The notes: generated by a model not told the origin, from the letters alone. DNA of 64,000 nucleotides from Actinoplanes sichuanensis (GCF_033097365.1 NZ_AP028461.1:11001501-11065500); one strand, 5' to 3'. Positions 41,047 through 50,340 are shown, counted from the stretch's first letter. Numbers and translations: made by a program.

Positions 41047-42444
41047 ATGGCCCTGCTCTCCGCGCTCGATCGTGAGCACTCCATCGCCCCCGAGGGGTAC
41101 AGTCGCTGGCTCATCCCGCCCGCGGCCCTGGCCGTCCACCTGTGCATCGGCCAGGCCTACGCCACCAGTGTCTACAAGAACTCCCTGGTTCAGCACTTCG
41201 ACACCGGTCAGACCGCGATCGGGATCGTGTTCAGCATCGCGATCGTCATGCTCGGCCTGTCGGCCGCGGTCGGTGGCACCTGGGTGGAGCGCAGCGGGCC
41301 GCGCAAGGCGATGTTCGTGTCCGCCTCGTTCTGGGCCACCGGCTTCCTGGTCGGCGCGCTCGGCATCGCGACGACCCAGCTCTGGTTGCTCTACCTCGGT
41401 TACGGCGTGCTCGGCGGGATCGGCCTGGGCATCGGTTACATCTCGCCGGTGTCCACCCTGATCAAGTGGTTCCCGGACCGGCCGGGTCTGGCCACCGGCC
41501 TGGCGATCATGGGGTTCGGCGGCGGCGCGATGATCGCCGGCCCGGCCTCCCGGCAGCTGATGTCGTTCTACGACGAGGACTACGACCCGTCGGTGGCCAC
41601 CTCGGTCGCCGACGGGGACGCGCTGACCGCGCTGTTCCTCACCCTCGGCATCGCCTACTTCGTGATCATGATGTTCGGGGTGTTCAACATCCGGGTGCCG
41701 CGGGAGGGCTGGCGGCCGGCCGGGTGGGATCCGGCCACGGTACGGGAGAAGCCGCTGGTCACCACGGCTGACATCTCCGCCGCGAACGCCATCCGGACCC
41801 GCTCGTTCTGGCTGCTCTGGATCGTGCTGTTCTGCAACGTGACGGCCGGCATCGGCATCCTGGAGCAGGCCAGCCCGATGATCCAGGACTTCTTCCGGGA
41901 CGACGCCGGCGTCTCGACCGTCACGGTCTCGGCCGCGGCCGGGTTCGTCGGGCTGCTGTCGCTGTTCAACATGGCCGGCCGATTCGCCTGGTCGTCGACC
42001 TCGGACCTGATCGGCCGCAAACCGATCTACATGGTCTACCTGGGCGGCGGCATGATCCTCTACACCCTGCTGGCGGTCGCCGGTCACCTCGCGACCGCAC
42101 TGTTCGTGCTGCTGGCCGGCGTCATCCTGTCGTTCTACGGCGGCGGGTTCGCGACCGTGCCGGCCTACCTGCGGGACCTGTTCGGGACCTTCCAGGTGGG
42201 CGCGATCCACGGCCGACTGCTGACCGCGTGGTCGGCCGCCGGGGTGGCCGGTCCGCTGATCATCAACGGGTTCCTGGACGCGCAGGGCAAACCGGGGACG
42301 CTGACCGCGGACGCCTACCGGCCGGCGCTGTTCACCATGGTCGGCGTGTTGGCCGTCGGCTTCGTCGCGAACCTGCTGATCCGCCCGGTGCCCGAGCACC
42401 ACCACGAACCGGTCGAGGGGAAGAGGGAGGAGGTCCCGTCATGA
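41047..42444 (+). CDS. MFS transporter of the oxalate/formate antiporter (OFA) type
   Basis: The 465-residue protein has 12 predicted helices and the OFA pattern: an N-terminal VHLCIGQAYATSVYKNSL, the signature GTWVERSGPRKAMFVSAS after helix 2, the LGYGVLGGIGLGIGYISPVS helix and IKWFPDRPGLATGLAIMGFG. It moves an organic acid or similar anion across the inner membrane; the substrate cannot be told. Its stop overlaps a 30-residue hydrophobic ORF (ATGA), a typical partner of OFA transporters. Confidence 0.88.
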   Translation: MALLSALDREHSIAPEGYSRWLIPPAALAVHLCIGQAYATSVYKNSLVQHFDTGQTAIGIVFSIAIVMLGLSAAVGGTWVERSGPRKAMFVSASFWATGFLVGALGIATTQLWLLYLGYGVLGGIGLGIGYISPVSTLIKWFPDRPGLATGLAIMGFGGGAMIAGPASRQLMSFYDEDYDPSVATSVADGDALTALFLTLGIAYFVIMMFGVFNIRVPREGWRPAGWDPATVREKPLVTTADISAANAIRTRSFWLLWIVLFCNVTAGIGILEQASPMIQDFFRDDAGVSTVTVSAAAGFVGLLSLFNMAGRFAWSSTSDLIGRKPIYMVYLGGGMILYTLLAVAGHLATALFVLLAGVILSFYGGGFATVPAYLRDLFGTFQVGAIHGRLLTAWSAAGVAGPLIINGFLDAQGKPGTLTADAYRPALFTMVGVLAVGFVANLLIRPVPEHHHEPVEGKREEVPS

Positions 42445-42533
42445 GGCTCGTGCTGTCCTGGGGGCTCGTCGTCGTACTGCTCGGTTACGGAGTCGTCCAG
42501 ACTCTGATCACGGCGGCGAAACTCTTCCAGTAG
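42441..42533 (+). CDS. MFS transporter small subunit-like membrane peptide
   Basis: The 30-residue ORF (LVLSWGLVVVLLGYGVVQTL, then ITAAKLFQ) is almost one transmembrane helix. Its ATG overlaps the stop of the MFS gene by 4 bp. Very short membrane partners with this type of sequence are known directly after OFA-type MFS genes. Its 3' end overlaps the convergent LacI gene by 26 bp, an unusual degree of overlap. Being too short for usual gene finders, it is easily missed. Confidence 0.7.
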   Translation: MRLVLSWGLVVVLLGYGVVQTLITAAKLFQ

Positions 42534-43539
42534 TGCTCTCCCGGACGATCAGGCGGTGCGGTGCCCGTACCTCCAGACCCTCCGGAGGAGTCGCACTGCT
42601 GATGCGCAGCAGCAACCTCTCCACCGCGGTGGTCGCGATCATCTCCTTGTCGGGGGAGACGGTGGTGACCGTGGGGTTGGAGAACCGGCCGTCCTCGATG
42701 TCGTCGTAACCGACGACCGCGACGTCCTCGGGGACGCGCAGCCCGCGCGAGACGATGGTCCGGATGGCGCCCAGCGCGACCAGGTCGGAGTAACAGAAGA
42801 CGGCGTCCGGTGGCTCCGGAAGATCCAGCAGATGGGCCATCGCCCGGGCGCCGTCCGGCCGGTTGAACCGGGGAGTGCTGATGATCAGGTCCTCGCGCGG
42901 GGTGCGGCCGCGAGCCGCGTGCGCCTCCCGGAAACCCTGGGTACGACGTTGCGCCGCCTCACCCGTGGCGTAGGGCTGGTCACCGATCGCGGCGACCCGC
43001 TGCCGGCCCAGGTCGAGCAGGTGCTCGGTGGCCTCGCGGGAGGCGGCCACATCGTCTATCCCGATGTGGTCGAATCCGCCGTCACTCGACCGCTCGCCGA
43101 GGATCACCAGCGGCAGGGTCGGGTCGCGGTCGGCCAGGGCCTGCTGGTCGAGGCCGAGCGGGCTGAAGATGACACCGTCGAAGAGCAGGCGACGCGAGCC
43201 GTGGGCGATGAACGCGCGCTCGTGCTCGGGGTCGCCGTCGGTCTGGTCGATCAAAACGTTATAGCCGCGGACCCGCGCCGCACGGATCACGCTCTGCAAC
43301 AACTCGGAGAAGTACGGGGTGTCCAGGTACGGCACGACGAGCGCGATCTGCCCGGACCGGCCCTGTGCGAGGTTCCGGGCGAGGACGTTCGGGCGGTATC
43401 CGAGTTGTTCCACCGCGCGCTGAACGCGCTCTCTCGTGTGCTCCGTGACGTTGGCGTATCCGTTCACCACGTTGGAGACGGTTCGGCTGGAGACGCCGGC
43501 CAACTCCGCGACGTCACGCAGAGTGACTTCTCGACGCAT
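42508..43539 (-). CDS. LacI-family transcriptional regulator of the sugar operon
   Basis: The 343-residue protein has a LacI helix-turn-helix (VTLRDVAELAGVSSRTVSNV, hinge RPNVLARNLAQGRSGQ) and a periplasmic-binding-protein-like effector domain (IALVVPYLDTPYFSELL, AVFCYSDLVALGAIR, VAVVGYDDIEDGRF). ATG 43539 is chosen as GAGGGGG lies just upstream. It is divergent from a sugar ABC importer and arabinofuranosidase, and a perfect 16-bp palindrome in the gap is its probable operator. The inducer is likely an arabinose-containing sugar. Confidence 0.92.
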   Translation of the reverse strand: MRREVTLRDVAELAGVSSRTVSNVVNGYANVTEHTRERVQRAVEQLGYRPNVLARNLAQGRSGQIALVVPYLDTPYFSELLQSVIRAARVRGYNVLIDQTDGDPEHERAFIAHGSRRLLFDGVIFSPLGLDQQALADRDPTLPLVILGERSSDGGFDHIGIDDVAASREATEHLLDLGRQRVAAIGDQPYATGEAAQRRTQGFREAHAARGRTPREDLIISTPRFNRPDGARAMAHLLDLPEPPDAVFCYSDLVALGAIRTIVSRGLRVPEDVAVVGYDDIEDGRFSNPTVTTVSPDKEMIATTAVERLLLRISSATPPEGLEVRAPHRLIVRESTTGRVSPP

Positions 43540-43615
43540 TCTTGCCCCCTCTGACCGCCCCAAGTTTCCGGCAGGTTACCCCTTGCCGTCGTTCGGGGTG
43601 CCGTGCATGCTTTGC

Positions 43616-43631
43616 TTTGCAGCGCTGCAAA
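43616..43631. promoter_or_regulatory. 16-bp palindromic LacI-type operator
   Basis: TTTGCAGCGCTGCAAA is a perfect palindrome with the central CG typical of LacI-family operators. It lies between the divergent regulator and importer genes. A related half-site pair, CTTTGCAAAG, is at 46948-46957 in front of the arabinofuranosidase gene, where it also overlaps the ribosome site. Confidence 0.75.
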
Positions 43632-43795
43632 AGCGTAGCAACATCGCCCGACCAGCAGTGCGGACTGTTCGGCGGTGCGAGGTCTGGCCTAACGGCCGAC
43701 CCCCGGTGTGCCAGCACCGGAGGTCGGCTCTCTGAGCCCTCGCGGGTCTCAGAACTGATCAACTGGATACGCATCTACTCGTCTGTGAGGACCCA

Positions 43796-45142
43796 GTGAA
43801 CATCGGCAACTTTAGTGCACGGAGAGTCAGTCGGCGATCAGTTGTGGCGGCGGTCGCGGCCACGGCCCTCGCGCTGACCGGTTGCAGCAGCGGCGGCGAC
43901 GACAAGCCGGCCGAGAAGCCCACCGGCACGGTCACCGTCAAGGTGTGGGCGTGGTACCCGGAGTTCAAGGCCGTGGTCGACCAGTTCAACGCGACCCACA
44001 CCGACGTCAAGATCGAGTGGACGAACGCGGGCACCGGCCAGGACCAGTACACCAAGCTGCAGACCGCGCTGAAGGCCGGCAAGGGCGCGCCCGACGTGGT
44101 GATGCTGGAGCTGCAGGAGATTCCGACCTTCGCGCTCACCAAGCACCTGGTCGACCTGGGCAAGTACGGTGCGAACGACGTCAAGGGCGACTACGCCGGC
44201 TGGGCCTGGAGCCAGGTCAGCTCCGGTGACCAGGTCTACGCGATCCCGGTCGACGCCGGCCCGATGGCGATGATGTACCGCGACGACATCTTCAAGAAGT
44301 ACAACCTGACCGTCCCGACCACCTGGGACGAGTACAAGGCGCAGGCCGAGAAGCTGAAGGCCGCCTCCGGTGGCAAGAGCTTCATGACCGACTTCGGCGC
44401 CAACGACGGTGGCTTCATGACCGGTCTGTTCTGGCAGGCCGGCGCCAAGCCGTACGCCTACGACATCGCGAACCCGAGCAGCATCGGCGTGAACGTCAAC
44501 AGCGCCGAGGCCAAGAAGGTCTTCGAGTACTGGGAGGGCATGGTCAACAACGGCCTGGCCGACACCACCGCCTTCCACACCACCGACTTCTACAACGGCC
44601 TCGGCTCGGAGAAGTACGCCACCTACCTCGCGGCCGGCTGGGGCCCCGGTTACATCCAGGCCAACGCCGGTGGTGCGGCCGGCAAGTGGAAGGTCGCGCC
44701 GCTGCCGCAGTGGACCGCCGGCGCCAACGCCCAGGGCGACTGGGGTGGCTCCTCGTTCGCGGTGACCGACCAGGCCCAGTACCCGGACATCGCGGCCAAG
44801 GTCGCCATCGAGATCTTCGGCGCCAAGAACACCGAGGCCTGGAAGATCGGCATCGACAAGGCGTTCCTCTTCCCGACCGTCACCCCGGTGCTGGAGTCGG
44901 ACGCCTTCACCGGCAAGACCTACGACTTCTTCGGTGGCCAGAAGGTCAACGAGGTCTTCGTGCCGGCCTACAGCGCGATCGGTGAGCTCGACTGGAGCCC
45001 GTTCAACAGCTACAACTTCAACCAGCTGACCACGAACCTGGGCCAGGCGATCGAGAAGAAGACGTCCTGGACGGCGGCGCTGGACACCGCGCAGGAGAAC
45101 ATCAAGACCTACGCCACCCAGCAGGGCTTCAAGGTTCAGTAA
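43796..45142 (+). CDS. Sugar ABC transporter substrate-binding lipoprotein
   Basis: The 448-residue precursor has a lipoprotein signal (SVVAAVAATALALTGC, Cys30) and the extracellular-solute-binding family 1 pattern: KVWAWYPEFKAVVDQFNATH, YAIPVDAGPMAMMYRDD, and LAAGWGPGY. It would capture a sugar or oligosaccharide for the two permeases that follow. GTG 43796 has GAGGA upstream. Its stop overlaps the next gene (TAATG). Divergence from LacI and linkage to GH51 suggest arabino-oligosaccharides as ligand. Confidence 0.92.
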   Translation: MNIGNFSARRVSRRSVVAAVAATALALTGCSSGGDDKPAEKPTGTVTVKVWAWYPEFKAVVDQFNATHTDVKIEWTNAGTGQDQYTKLQTALKAGKGAPDVVMLELQEIPTFALTKHLVDLGKYGANDVKGDYAGWAWSQVSSGDQVYAIPVDAGPMAMMYRDDIFKKYNLTVPTTWDEYKAQAEKLKAASGGKSFMTDFGANDGGFMTGLFWQAGAKPYAYDIANPSSIGVNVNSAEAKKVFEYWEGMVNNGLADTTAFHTTDFYNGLGSEKYATYLAAGWGPGYIQANAGGAAGKWKVAPLPQWTAGANAQGDWGGSSFAVTDQAQYPDIAAKVAIEIFGAKNTEAWKIGIDKAFLFPTVTPVLESDAFTGKTYDFFGGQKVNEVFVPAYSAIGELDWSPFNSYNFNQLTTNLGQAIEKKTSWTAALDTAQENIKTYATQQGFKVQ

Positions 45143-46074
45143 TGACCGAGGTCAAGACTTCCCCCGCGGCCGCTCCGGCGGCCGCGGGCCCCTCGGCCGG
45201 AACCGGCACCCGGCGGGCGGCGCGGGTGAAGGAGGCGGCCACCGGCTGGCTCTTCGTCCTGCCGTTCGCGGTGCTGCTGATCGCGTTCCTGCTGCTGCCG
45301 ATGGCGTACGCCTTCAAGATCAGTCTGTACCGCTCCACCCTCATCGAGGGGGAGGTCTTCGCCTGGTTCGACAACTACAAGCAGGCGATCGACGATCCGT
45401 TGGTCCGCGAGGGCGTGGTCCGGGTTCTGATCTTCGGTCTGCTCCAGACCCCGGTGATGATCGGTCTCGCACTCGTCGCGGCCCTGCTGATCGACGCCGC
45501 GACCTCGCGGTTCTCCCGGTTCTTCCGGCTGGCGGCCTTCGTGCCCTACGCCGTACCGGTGGTCATCGGCACGCTGATGTGGGGCTTCCTGTACAGCGAC
45601 AGCGTCGGCCCCTTCGCCTGGACCGGCATCGACTTCACCTCCACGGGCACGGTGCTGGCGTCGCTGGGCAACATCGTCACCTGGCAGTGGGCCGGCTACA
45701 ACATGATCGTCCTGTACGCGGCGCTGCAGGGCCTGCCCCGGGAGACCTACGAGTCGGCCCGCATCGACGGTGCGAGCGAGGTGCAGATCGCCCTGCGGAT
45801 CAAGACCCCGATGATCAGTTCCGCGCTGGTCCTGGCGACCCTCTTCACCATCATGGGCACGCTGCAGTTCTTCACCGAACCGCTGATCCTGCAGCCGCTC
45901 AACCCGGGTGCGATCACCACCCACTACACGCCCAACATCTACGCGTACCAGCAGGCGTTCTCGTTCCAGCAGTACAACTACTCGGCCGCGATCTCGTTCC
46001 TGCTCGGTGCGGTGGTCTTCGTCGGGTCGTACATCTTCCTCTTCGCCACCCGGAAACGGAGCGCGCTGCAATGA
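45142..46074 (+). CDS. ABC sugar permease, MalF-type
   Basis: The 310-residue inner-membrane protein has six predicted helices and the permease motif EAA as YESARIDGASEVQIALRIKTP, which contacts the ATPase. An Ala/Pro-rich cytoplasmic N-terminal tail precedes the first helix. It pairs with the MalG-type permease that overlaps its stop by 4 bp. No ATPase gene is in the cluster; a shared MsiK-like ATPase encoded elsewhere is expected, as for many actinobacterial sugar importers. Confidence 0.9.
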   Translation: MTEVKTSPAAAPAAAGPSAGTGTRRAARVKEAATGWLFVLPFAVLLIAFLLLPMAYAFKISLYRSTLIEGEVFAWFDNYKQAIDDPLVREGVVRVLIFGLLQTPVMIGLALVAALLIDAATSRFSRFFRLAAFVPYAVPVVIGTLMWGFLYSDSVGPFAWTGIDFTSTGTVLASLGNIVTWQWAGYNMIVLYAALQGLPRETYESARIDGASEVQIALRIKTPMISSALVLATLFTIMGTLQFFTEPLILQPLNPGAITTHYTPNIYAYQQAFSFQQYNYSAAISFLLGAVVFVGSYIFLFATRKRSALQ

Positions 46075-46916
46075 ACATCAAGAAAGGCAGCGTCGCCGCT
46101 CACGTCGTCATGGGCCTGATGGCGATCTACTTCCTGTTGCCGTTCTGGTGGCTGCTGGTGGCGGCGACCAAGAACAACGAGGGGCTCTTCCAGTCGGCCT
46201 CGCTCTGGTTCTCCGACTTCCACCTGATCGACAACCTGAAGGTGCTGTTCGAACAGGACAACGGGGTGTACCTCACCTGGCTGCGCAACTCGGCGTTCTA
46301 CGCGGTGGTCAGTGGCATCGGATCGACGGTCATCTCGGCGCTGGCCGGGTACGCCTTCGCGAAGCTGCGCTTCCCGGGCCGCAACGCCCTGTTCGCGCTG
46401 CTCCTCGGGCTGATCATGGTGCCGGCGACCGCGTTGGTGCTGCCCACCTACCTGCTGATGTCGCAGGCGGACCTGGTCGACACCGTCTGGGCGGTGATCC
46501 TGCCGTCACTGCTCAACCCGTTCGGCGTCTATCTGCTGCGGGTCTACGTGGCCGACTCGGTCCCGGAGGAGATGCTCGAGGCGGCCCGGATCGACGGCGC
46601 CGGCGAGGTACGGGTGTTCACCAGTGTCGCCCTGCCCGCCATGAAGCCGGCCCTGGTCACCGTCCTGCTGTTCAGCATGGTCGCGTCCTGGAACAACTTC
46701 TTCCTGCCCCTGGTGATGCTGAGCGACGACCAGCTCTACCCGCTGACGGTCGGACTGCGGGCCTGGTACATGTCCGCGATCATGGGCAACAGCGGAGGCG
46801 CCACGTTCAACGTGATCGTGACCGGCGCCCTGATGGCGATCGTCCCCCTGATCGTGGCCTTCCTGATGCTGCAGAGGTACTGGCGCGGTGGCCTGACCAT
46901 CGGCGCCGTCAAGTAA
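46071..46916 (+). CDS. ABC sugar permease, MalG-type
   Basis: The 281-residue membrane protein has six predicted helices and the EAA loop EAARIDGAGEVRVFTSVALP. ATG 46071 overlaps the stop of the first permease. The C terminus (LQRYWRGGLTIGAVK) is typical of the MalG group. Together with the upstream genes it makes the import channel for the sugar caught by the binding lipoprotein. Confidence 0.9.
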   Translation: MNIKKGSVAAHVVMGLMAIYFLLPFWWLLVAATKNNEGLFQSASLWFSDFHLIDNLKVLFEQDNGVYLTWLRNSAFYAVVSGIGSTVISALAGYAFAKLRFPGRNALFALLLGLIMVPATALVLPTYLLMSQADLVDTVWAVILPSLLNPFGVYLLRVYVADSVPEEMLEAARIDGAGEVRVFTSVALPAMKPALVTVLLFSMVASWNNFFLPLVMLSDDQLYPLTVGLRAWYMSAIMGNSGGATFNVIVTGALMAIVPLIVAFLMLQRYWRGGLTIGAVK

Positions 46917-46966
46917 GCCTCCGGTACCCGCGCATCTCCTCTTCTTTCTTTGCAAAGGGAACAACC

Positions 46967-48478
46967 ATGCTCCGTGCGCGTGTCGCATTGAATCCGGCTG
47001 CCGTCGTGGCGCCCGTCAGCCGCCGCACCTTCGGCTCGTTCGTCGAGCACATGGGTCGCTGCGTCTACACCGGCATCTATGAGCCGGGCCACCCCCTCGC
47101 CGACGAGGACGGGTTCCGTACCGACGTGCTGGCGCTCGCCCGCGAGCTGGGCGTCACCATGGTCCGCTACCCCGGTGGCAACTTCGTCTCCGGCTACCGC
47201 TGGGAGGACGGCGTCGGCCCGCGCGAGCAGCGTCCCCGTCGGCGTGACCTGGCCTGGCGCAGCATCGAGACCAACGAGGTCGGCATCGACGAGTTCGCCA
47301 AGTGGGCGGAGAAGGCCGACGTCGAGATCATGTACGCGGTCAACCTCGGCACCCGCGGCGTGCAGGAGGCGCTCGACGTCCACGAATACGTCAACCACCC
47401 GGAGGGCACCGCGCTCTCCGAGCAGCGGCGCGCCAACGGCGCGGAGAAGCCTTACGGCATCAAGGTCTGGTGCCTCGGCAACGAACTCGACGGCCCCTGG
47501 CAGACCGGACACAAGACCCCCGAGGAGTACGGGCTACTGGCGGCCAGCACGGCGCGGGCGCTCCGGTCGGCCGAACCCGACCTGGAACTGGTCGCCTGCG
47601 GCAGTTCGTCCTCCTCGATGCCGACCTTCGGCACCTGGGAGTCGACGGTGCTGGAGCACGCGTACGACGTGGTCGACTACGTGTCCTGCCACGCCTACTA
47701 CGAGGAGCACGACGGCGACCTGGGCTCGTTCCTGGCCTCCGCGGTCGACATGGACTTCTTCGTCAACAGCATCGTGGCCACGGCGGACGCGGTCGGCGCC
47801 CGGCTGAAGAGCACCAAGAAGATCAACCTGTCGTTCGACGAGTGGAACGTCTGGTACCTGTCCCGCTTCCAGAACGCCCCGCTGCCCGAGGAGTGGAAGG
47901 TCGCCCCGCCGGTCATCGAGGACCGCTACAACGTGGCCGACGCGGTCGTCGTGGGCAACCTGCTGATCTCTCTGCTGCGGCACAGTGACCGGGTCACCGC
48001 GGCCTGCCAGGCGCAGCTGGTGAACGTGATCGCCCCGATCATGACCGAGCCCGGCGGCCCGGCCTGGCGGCAGACCATCTTCCACCCGTTCGCCAAGACC
48101 GCGGCGCTGGCCAAGGGCGACGTCCTGCGCCTGCACATCGACGCCCCGTCCTACGACACGGCCAAGTACGGCGCGGCCCCGCTGGTCGACGCGGTCGCCA
48201 CGCACGACCCGGCCACCGGCGACGTGACCGTGTTCGCCGTCAACCGCGACGTGGCGAACCCGGTCGAGTTCGCCGTCGACCTCTCCGCCTTCGGCGCCGG
48301 CCTCTCGGTGGCCGAATCCTGGACCTTGACCGACGACGACGTCTACGCCTACAACTCCAAGGAAGCCCCGGAGCGGGTGGCCTTGCGCCCGCTCACCGAG
48401 GCGGTCACCCTGTCCGACGCCACCGCCACGATCACCCTGCCCCGGGTCTCCTGGAGCGCCATCCGCTTCACCCGCTGA
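46967..48478 (+). CDS. Alpha-L-arabinofuranosidase, GH51
   Basis: The 503-residue enzyme removes arabinofuranosyl units from arabinoxylan or arabinan fragments. GH51 marks: EHMGRCVYTGIYEPGH at the start, VRYPGGNFVSGYRWEDG, the acid/base Glu in VWCLGNELDGPWQ, and the nucleophile Glu in LSFDEWNVWY. There is no signal peptide, so it acts on imported oligosaccharides. ATG 46967 has AAAGGGA six bases upstream. It follows the importer genes by 50 bp, which contain a TTTGCAAA site like the operator core. Confidence 0.93.
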   Translation: MLRARVALNPAAVVAPVSRRTFGSFVEHMGRCVYTGIYEPGHPLADEDGFRTDVLALARELGVTMVRYPGGNFVSGYRWEDGVGPREQRPRRRDLAWRSIETNEVGIDEFAKWAEKADVEIMYAVNLGTRGVQEALDVHEYVNHPEGTALSEQRRANGAEKPYGIKVWCLGNELDGPWQTGHKTPEEYGLLAASTARALRSAEPDLELVACGSSSSSMPTFGTWESTVLEHAYDVVDYVSCHAYYEEHDGDLGSFLASAVDMDFFVNSIVATADAVGARLKSTKKINLSFDEWNVWYLSRFQNAPLPEEWKVAPPVIEDRYNVADAVVVGNLLISLLRHSDRVTAACQAQLVNVIAPIMTEPGGPAWRQTIFHPFAKTAALAKGDVLRLHIDAPSYDTAKYGAAPLVDAVATHDPATGDVTVFAVNRDVANPVEFAVDLSAFGAGLSVAESWTLTDDDVYAYNSKEAPERVALRPLTEAVTLSDATATITLPRVSWSAIRFTR

Positions 48479-48480
48479 CC

Positions 48481-48536
48481 CCGGCTGGTCACAGGGCTGC
48501 TCCGGCCCCGCCGGGACAGCCCTGAGAACCAGCCGG
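48481..48536 (+). terminator. Two-tier hairpin terminator after the arabinofuranosidase gene
   Basis: An outer stem CCGGCTGGT/ACCAGCCGG encloses an inner stem CAGGGCTG/CAGCCCTG. It starts 3 bp after the GH51 stop and is followed by GATTTCTG. Confidence 0.75.
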
Positions 48537-48572
48537 GATTTCTGTTATCGAGAAAGTCCTGGAAAATAGACC

Positions 48573-48587
48573 TTAAAGGAGCTTTAA
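48573..48587. promoter_or_regulatory. AT-rich inverted repeat upstream of the glucanase gene
   Basis: TTAAAGgagCTTTAA is a perfect 15-bp inverted repeat with 6-bp arms, 80 bp before the GH64 start, inside an AT-rich patch (about 48,555-48,590) that stands out in this GC-rich DNA. It may be an operator or promoter element. Confidence 0.35.
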
Positions 48588-48666
48588 AGGCTCTGTGAGA
48601 GCGGTTTCTCGCGAGTGACAATGGCGGCCGTCCCGGACCGCCCACTCTCGGAGAGGTCGCACCCCC

Positions 48667-50298
48667 ATGCGCCGTAAACGGAGCCTGATTCTCGCCGCTG
48701 TGGCGACGGTCGCCGCGCTCACCACCGCCTGGATCGCCCTACCCGCCTCGGCCGCCTCGGCCACCGCCTCCCTGCGTACCGTGTCCGACTGGGGCACCGG
48801 CTGGCAGGACGAGGTCACCATCACCAATGGCGGAACGTCCGCACTGACGTCCTGGAAAGTCGAATTCGATCTGCCCGCGGGCGGGTCGGTGGGCAGTTTC
48901 TGGGAGACCGACATGACGGCTTCCGGCAGTCACCGCACATTCACCAACCGTGCCTGGAACGGTTCGATTCCGGTGGGTGCGAGCGTGACGTTCGGATTCG
49001 TCGGTGCCGGTGGTCAGCCGGTCAACTGCAAACTGAACGGCGCCCCGTGCGGCACCGGCGCGACGGCCCCGACCCCGCCGGCCACCACACCCGCGACGAC
49101 CGTACCGACGGTGGCTCCGACGACCGCGCCGACCACGAAGGCGCCGACCACTCCGGCCACCACGACACCGGCGGCCACCACGCCGGCCGCGACGGTCCCG
49201 CCGGCCGGGAGCACACTGCCGGTCACCGTGACCAACCGGACCGGCCGCAACGAACAGGTCTTCCTCTACGTACTGGGCGTCAACCTGGAGACCGGCAAGC
49301 TCGGCTCGGTGAACGCGAACGGCGCGTTCACCCCGTGGACCGGTGGCGGACCGGTGCCGGTGCCCGCGCCGGACGTCTCGATCCCGGGCCCGGCGAACGG
49401 GCAGAGCACCACGATCAAGGTGCTGAAGAACATCTCCGGCCGGATCTACTTCTCGTTCGGTAAGAGGCTGGACTTCCGGCTCACCACCGACGGTCTGGTC
49501 CAGCCCGCCCCGTGGGCGGGCGGCGACCCGAACCGGGACATCCTCTTCGACTGGAGCGAGTTCACCCTGAACGGCTCGGGCCTGTTCCTGAACAGCTCGC
49601 AGGTGGACATGTTCGCGGTACCGCACGGTGTGTCGGTGCTCGGCGGCAACGGCGTCACCACGAAGACCGGTGACCTGGTCGCGAACGGCCGGCAGAAGGT
49701 CATCGACGCGGTGCGGGCCAACCCCGACTTCGCGAAGAGCGTGGTCACCGGGTCCGACGGCACGGTGCTGCGGGTCCTCGCCCCGGGCAAGGCGGCCGAC
49801 GCGGGTCTGATGAGCGCCACCTACCTCGACTCGTACATCACGAGCGCCTGGAACGCGTACACCTCGAAGAATCTGACCGTCGTCCCGTTCGGGGACCGTC
49901 CGGAGGTGAAGTACACCGGGCGGACCTCCGGGAACGTCATGAACTTCACCGACACCGGCGGCCGGACGGTGGCGTCGTTCACCAAGCCGTCGACCGCGAA
50001 CGTCTGGGGCTGTGACGGTGCGCTCGGCGCGCCGAACGACCAGGTGGTCGGACCGATCGCCCGGACGCTGTGCGCGGCGCTGTGGCGGACCACGCTGGGC
50101 CGGATCGACACCCAGCCGGGCGGGACCGCGGCCGACTTCTACACCGGTGGCCCGGCCAACCCGTACGCGAAGGCCATCCACGCCAACATGGCCGACGGCA
50201 AGGCGTACGCCTTCGCCTTCGACGACGTGCAGAACCAGGAGTCCCTGGTGCACGACGGAGACCCGCGGGCGGCCGGGATCACACTGACCGCCTTCTGA
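48667..50298 (+). CDS. Secreted CBM2 - GH64 beta-1,3-glucanase
   Basis: The 543-residue protein has a signal peptide (LILAAVATVAALTTAWIALP), a cellulose-binding CBM2 domain (residues 35-130, with VSDWGTGWQDEVTITNGG and the closing Cys in VNCKLNGAPCG), a Thr/Pro/Ala linker (residues 135-180) and a GH64 catalytic domain from about residue 183 (RIYFSFGKRLDFRLT, DILFDWSEFTLN, VDMFAVPHGVSV). GH64 enzymes cut beta-1,3-glucan such as laminarin or fungal wall. The CBM2 at the N terminus targets plant wall. It is a stand-alone gene with its own terminator. Confidence 0.92.
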   Translation: MRRKRSLILAAVATVAALTTAWIALPASAASATASLRTVSDWGTGWQDEVTITNGGTSALTSWKVEFDLPAGGSVGSFWETDMTASGSHRTFTNRAWNGSIPVGASVTFGFVGAGGQPVNCKLNGAPCGTGATAPTPPATTPATTVPTVAPTTAPTTKAPTTPATTTPAATTPAATVPPAGSTLPVTVTNRTGRNEQVFLYVLGVNLETGKLGSVNANGAFTPWTGGGPVPVPAPDVSIPGPANGQSTTIKVLKNISGRIYFSFGKRLDFRLTTDGLVQPAPWAGGDPNRDILFDWSEFTLNGSGLFLNSSQVDMFAVPHGVSVLGGNGVTTKTGDLVANGRQKVIDAVRANPDFAKSVVTGSDGTVLRVLAPGKAADAGLMSATYLDSYITSAWNAYTSKNLTVVPFGDRPEVKYTGRTSGNVMNFTDTGGRTVASFTKPSTANVWGCDGALGAPNDQVVGPIARTLCAALWRTTLGRIDTQPGGTAADFYTGGPANPYAKAIHANMADGKAYAFAFDDVQNQESLVHDGDPRAAGITLTAF

Positions 50299-50312
50299 TC
50301 TTCTCCATCGAC

Positions 50313-50340
50313 GAAGCCCACCCTTTTTCGGGTGGGTTTC
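50313..50340 (+). terminator. Rho-independent terminator after the glucanase gene
   Basis: AAGCCCACCC pairs with GGGTGGGTTT (one G-T pair) around loop TTTTTC, followed by CGT. It lies 15 bp after the GH64 stop. Confidence 0.85.
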
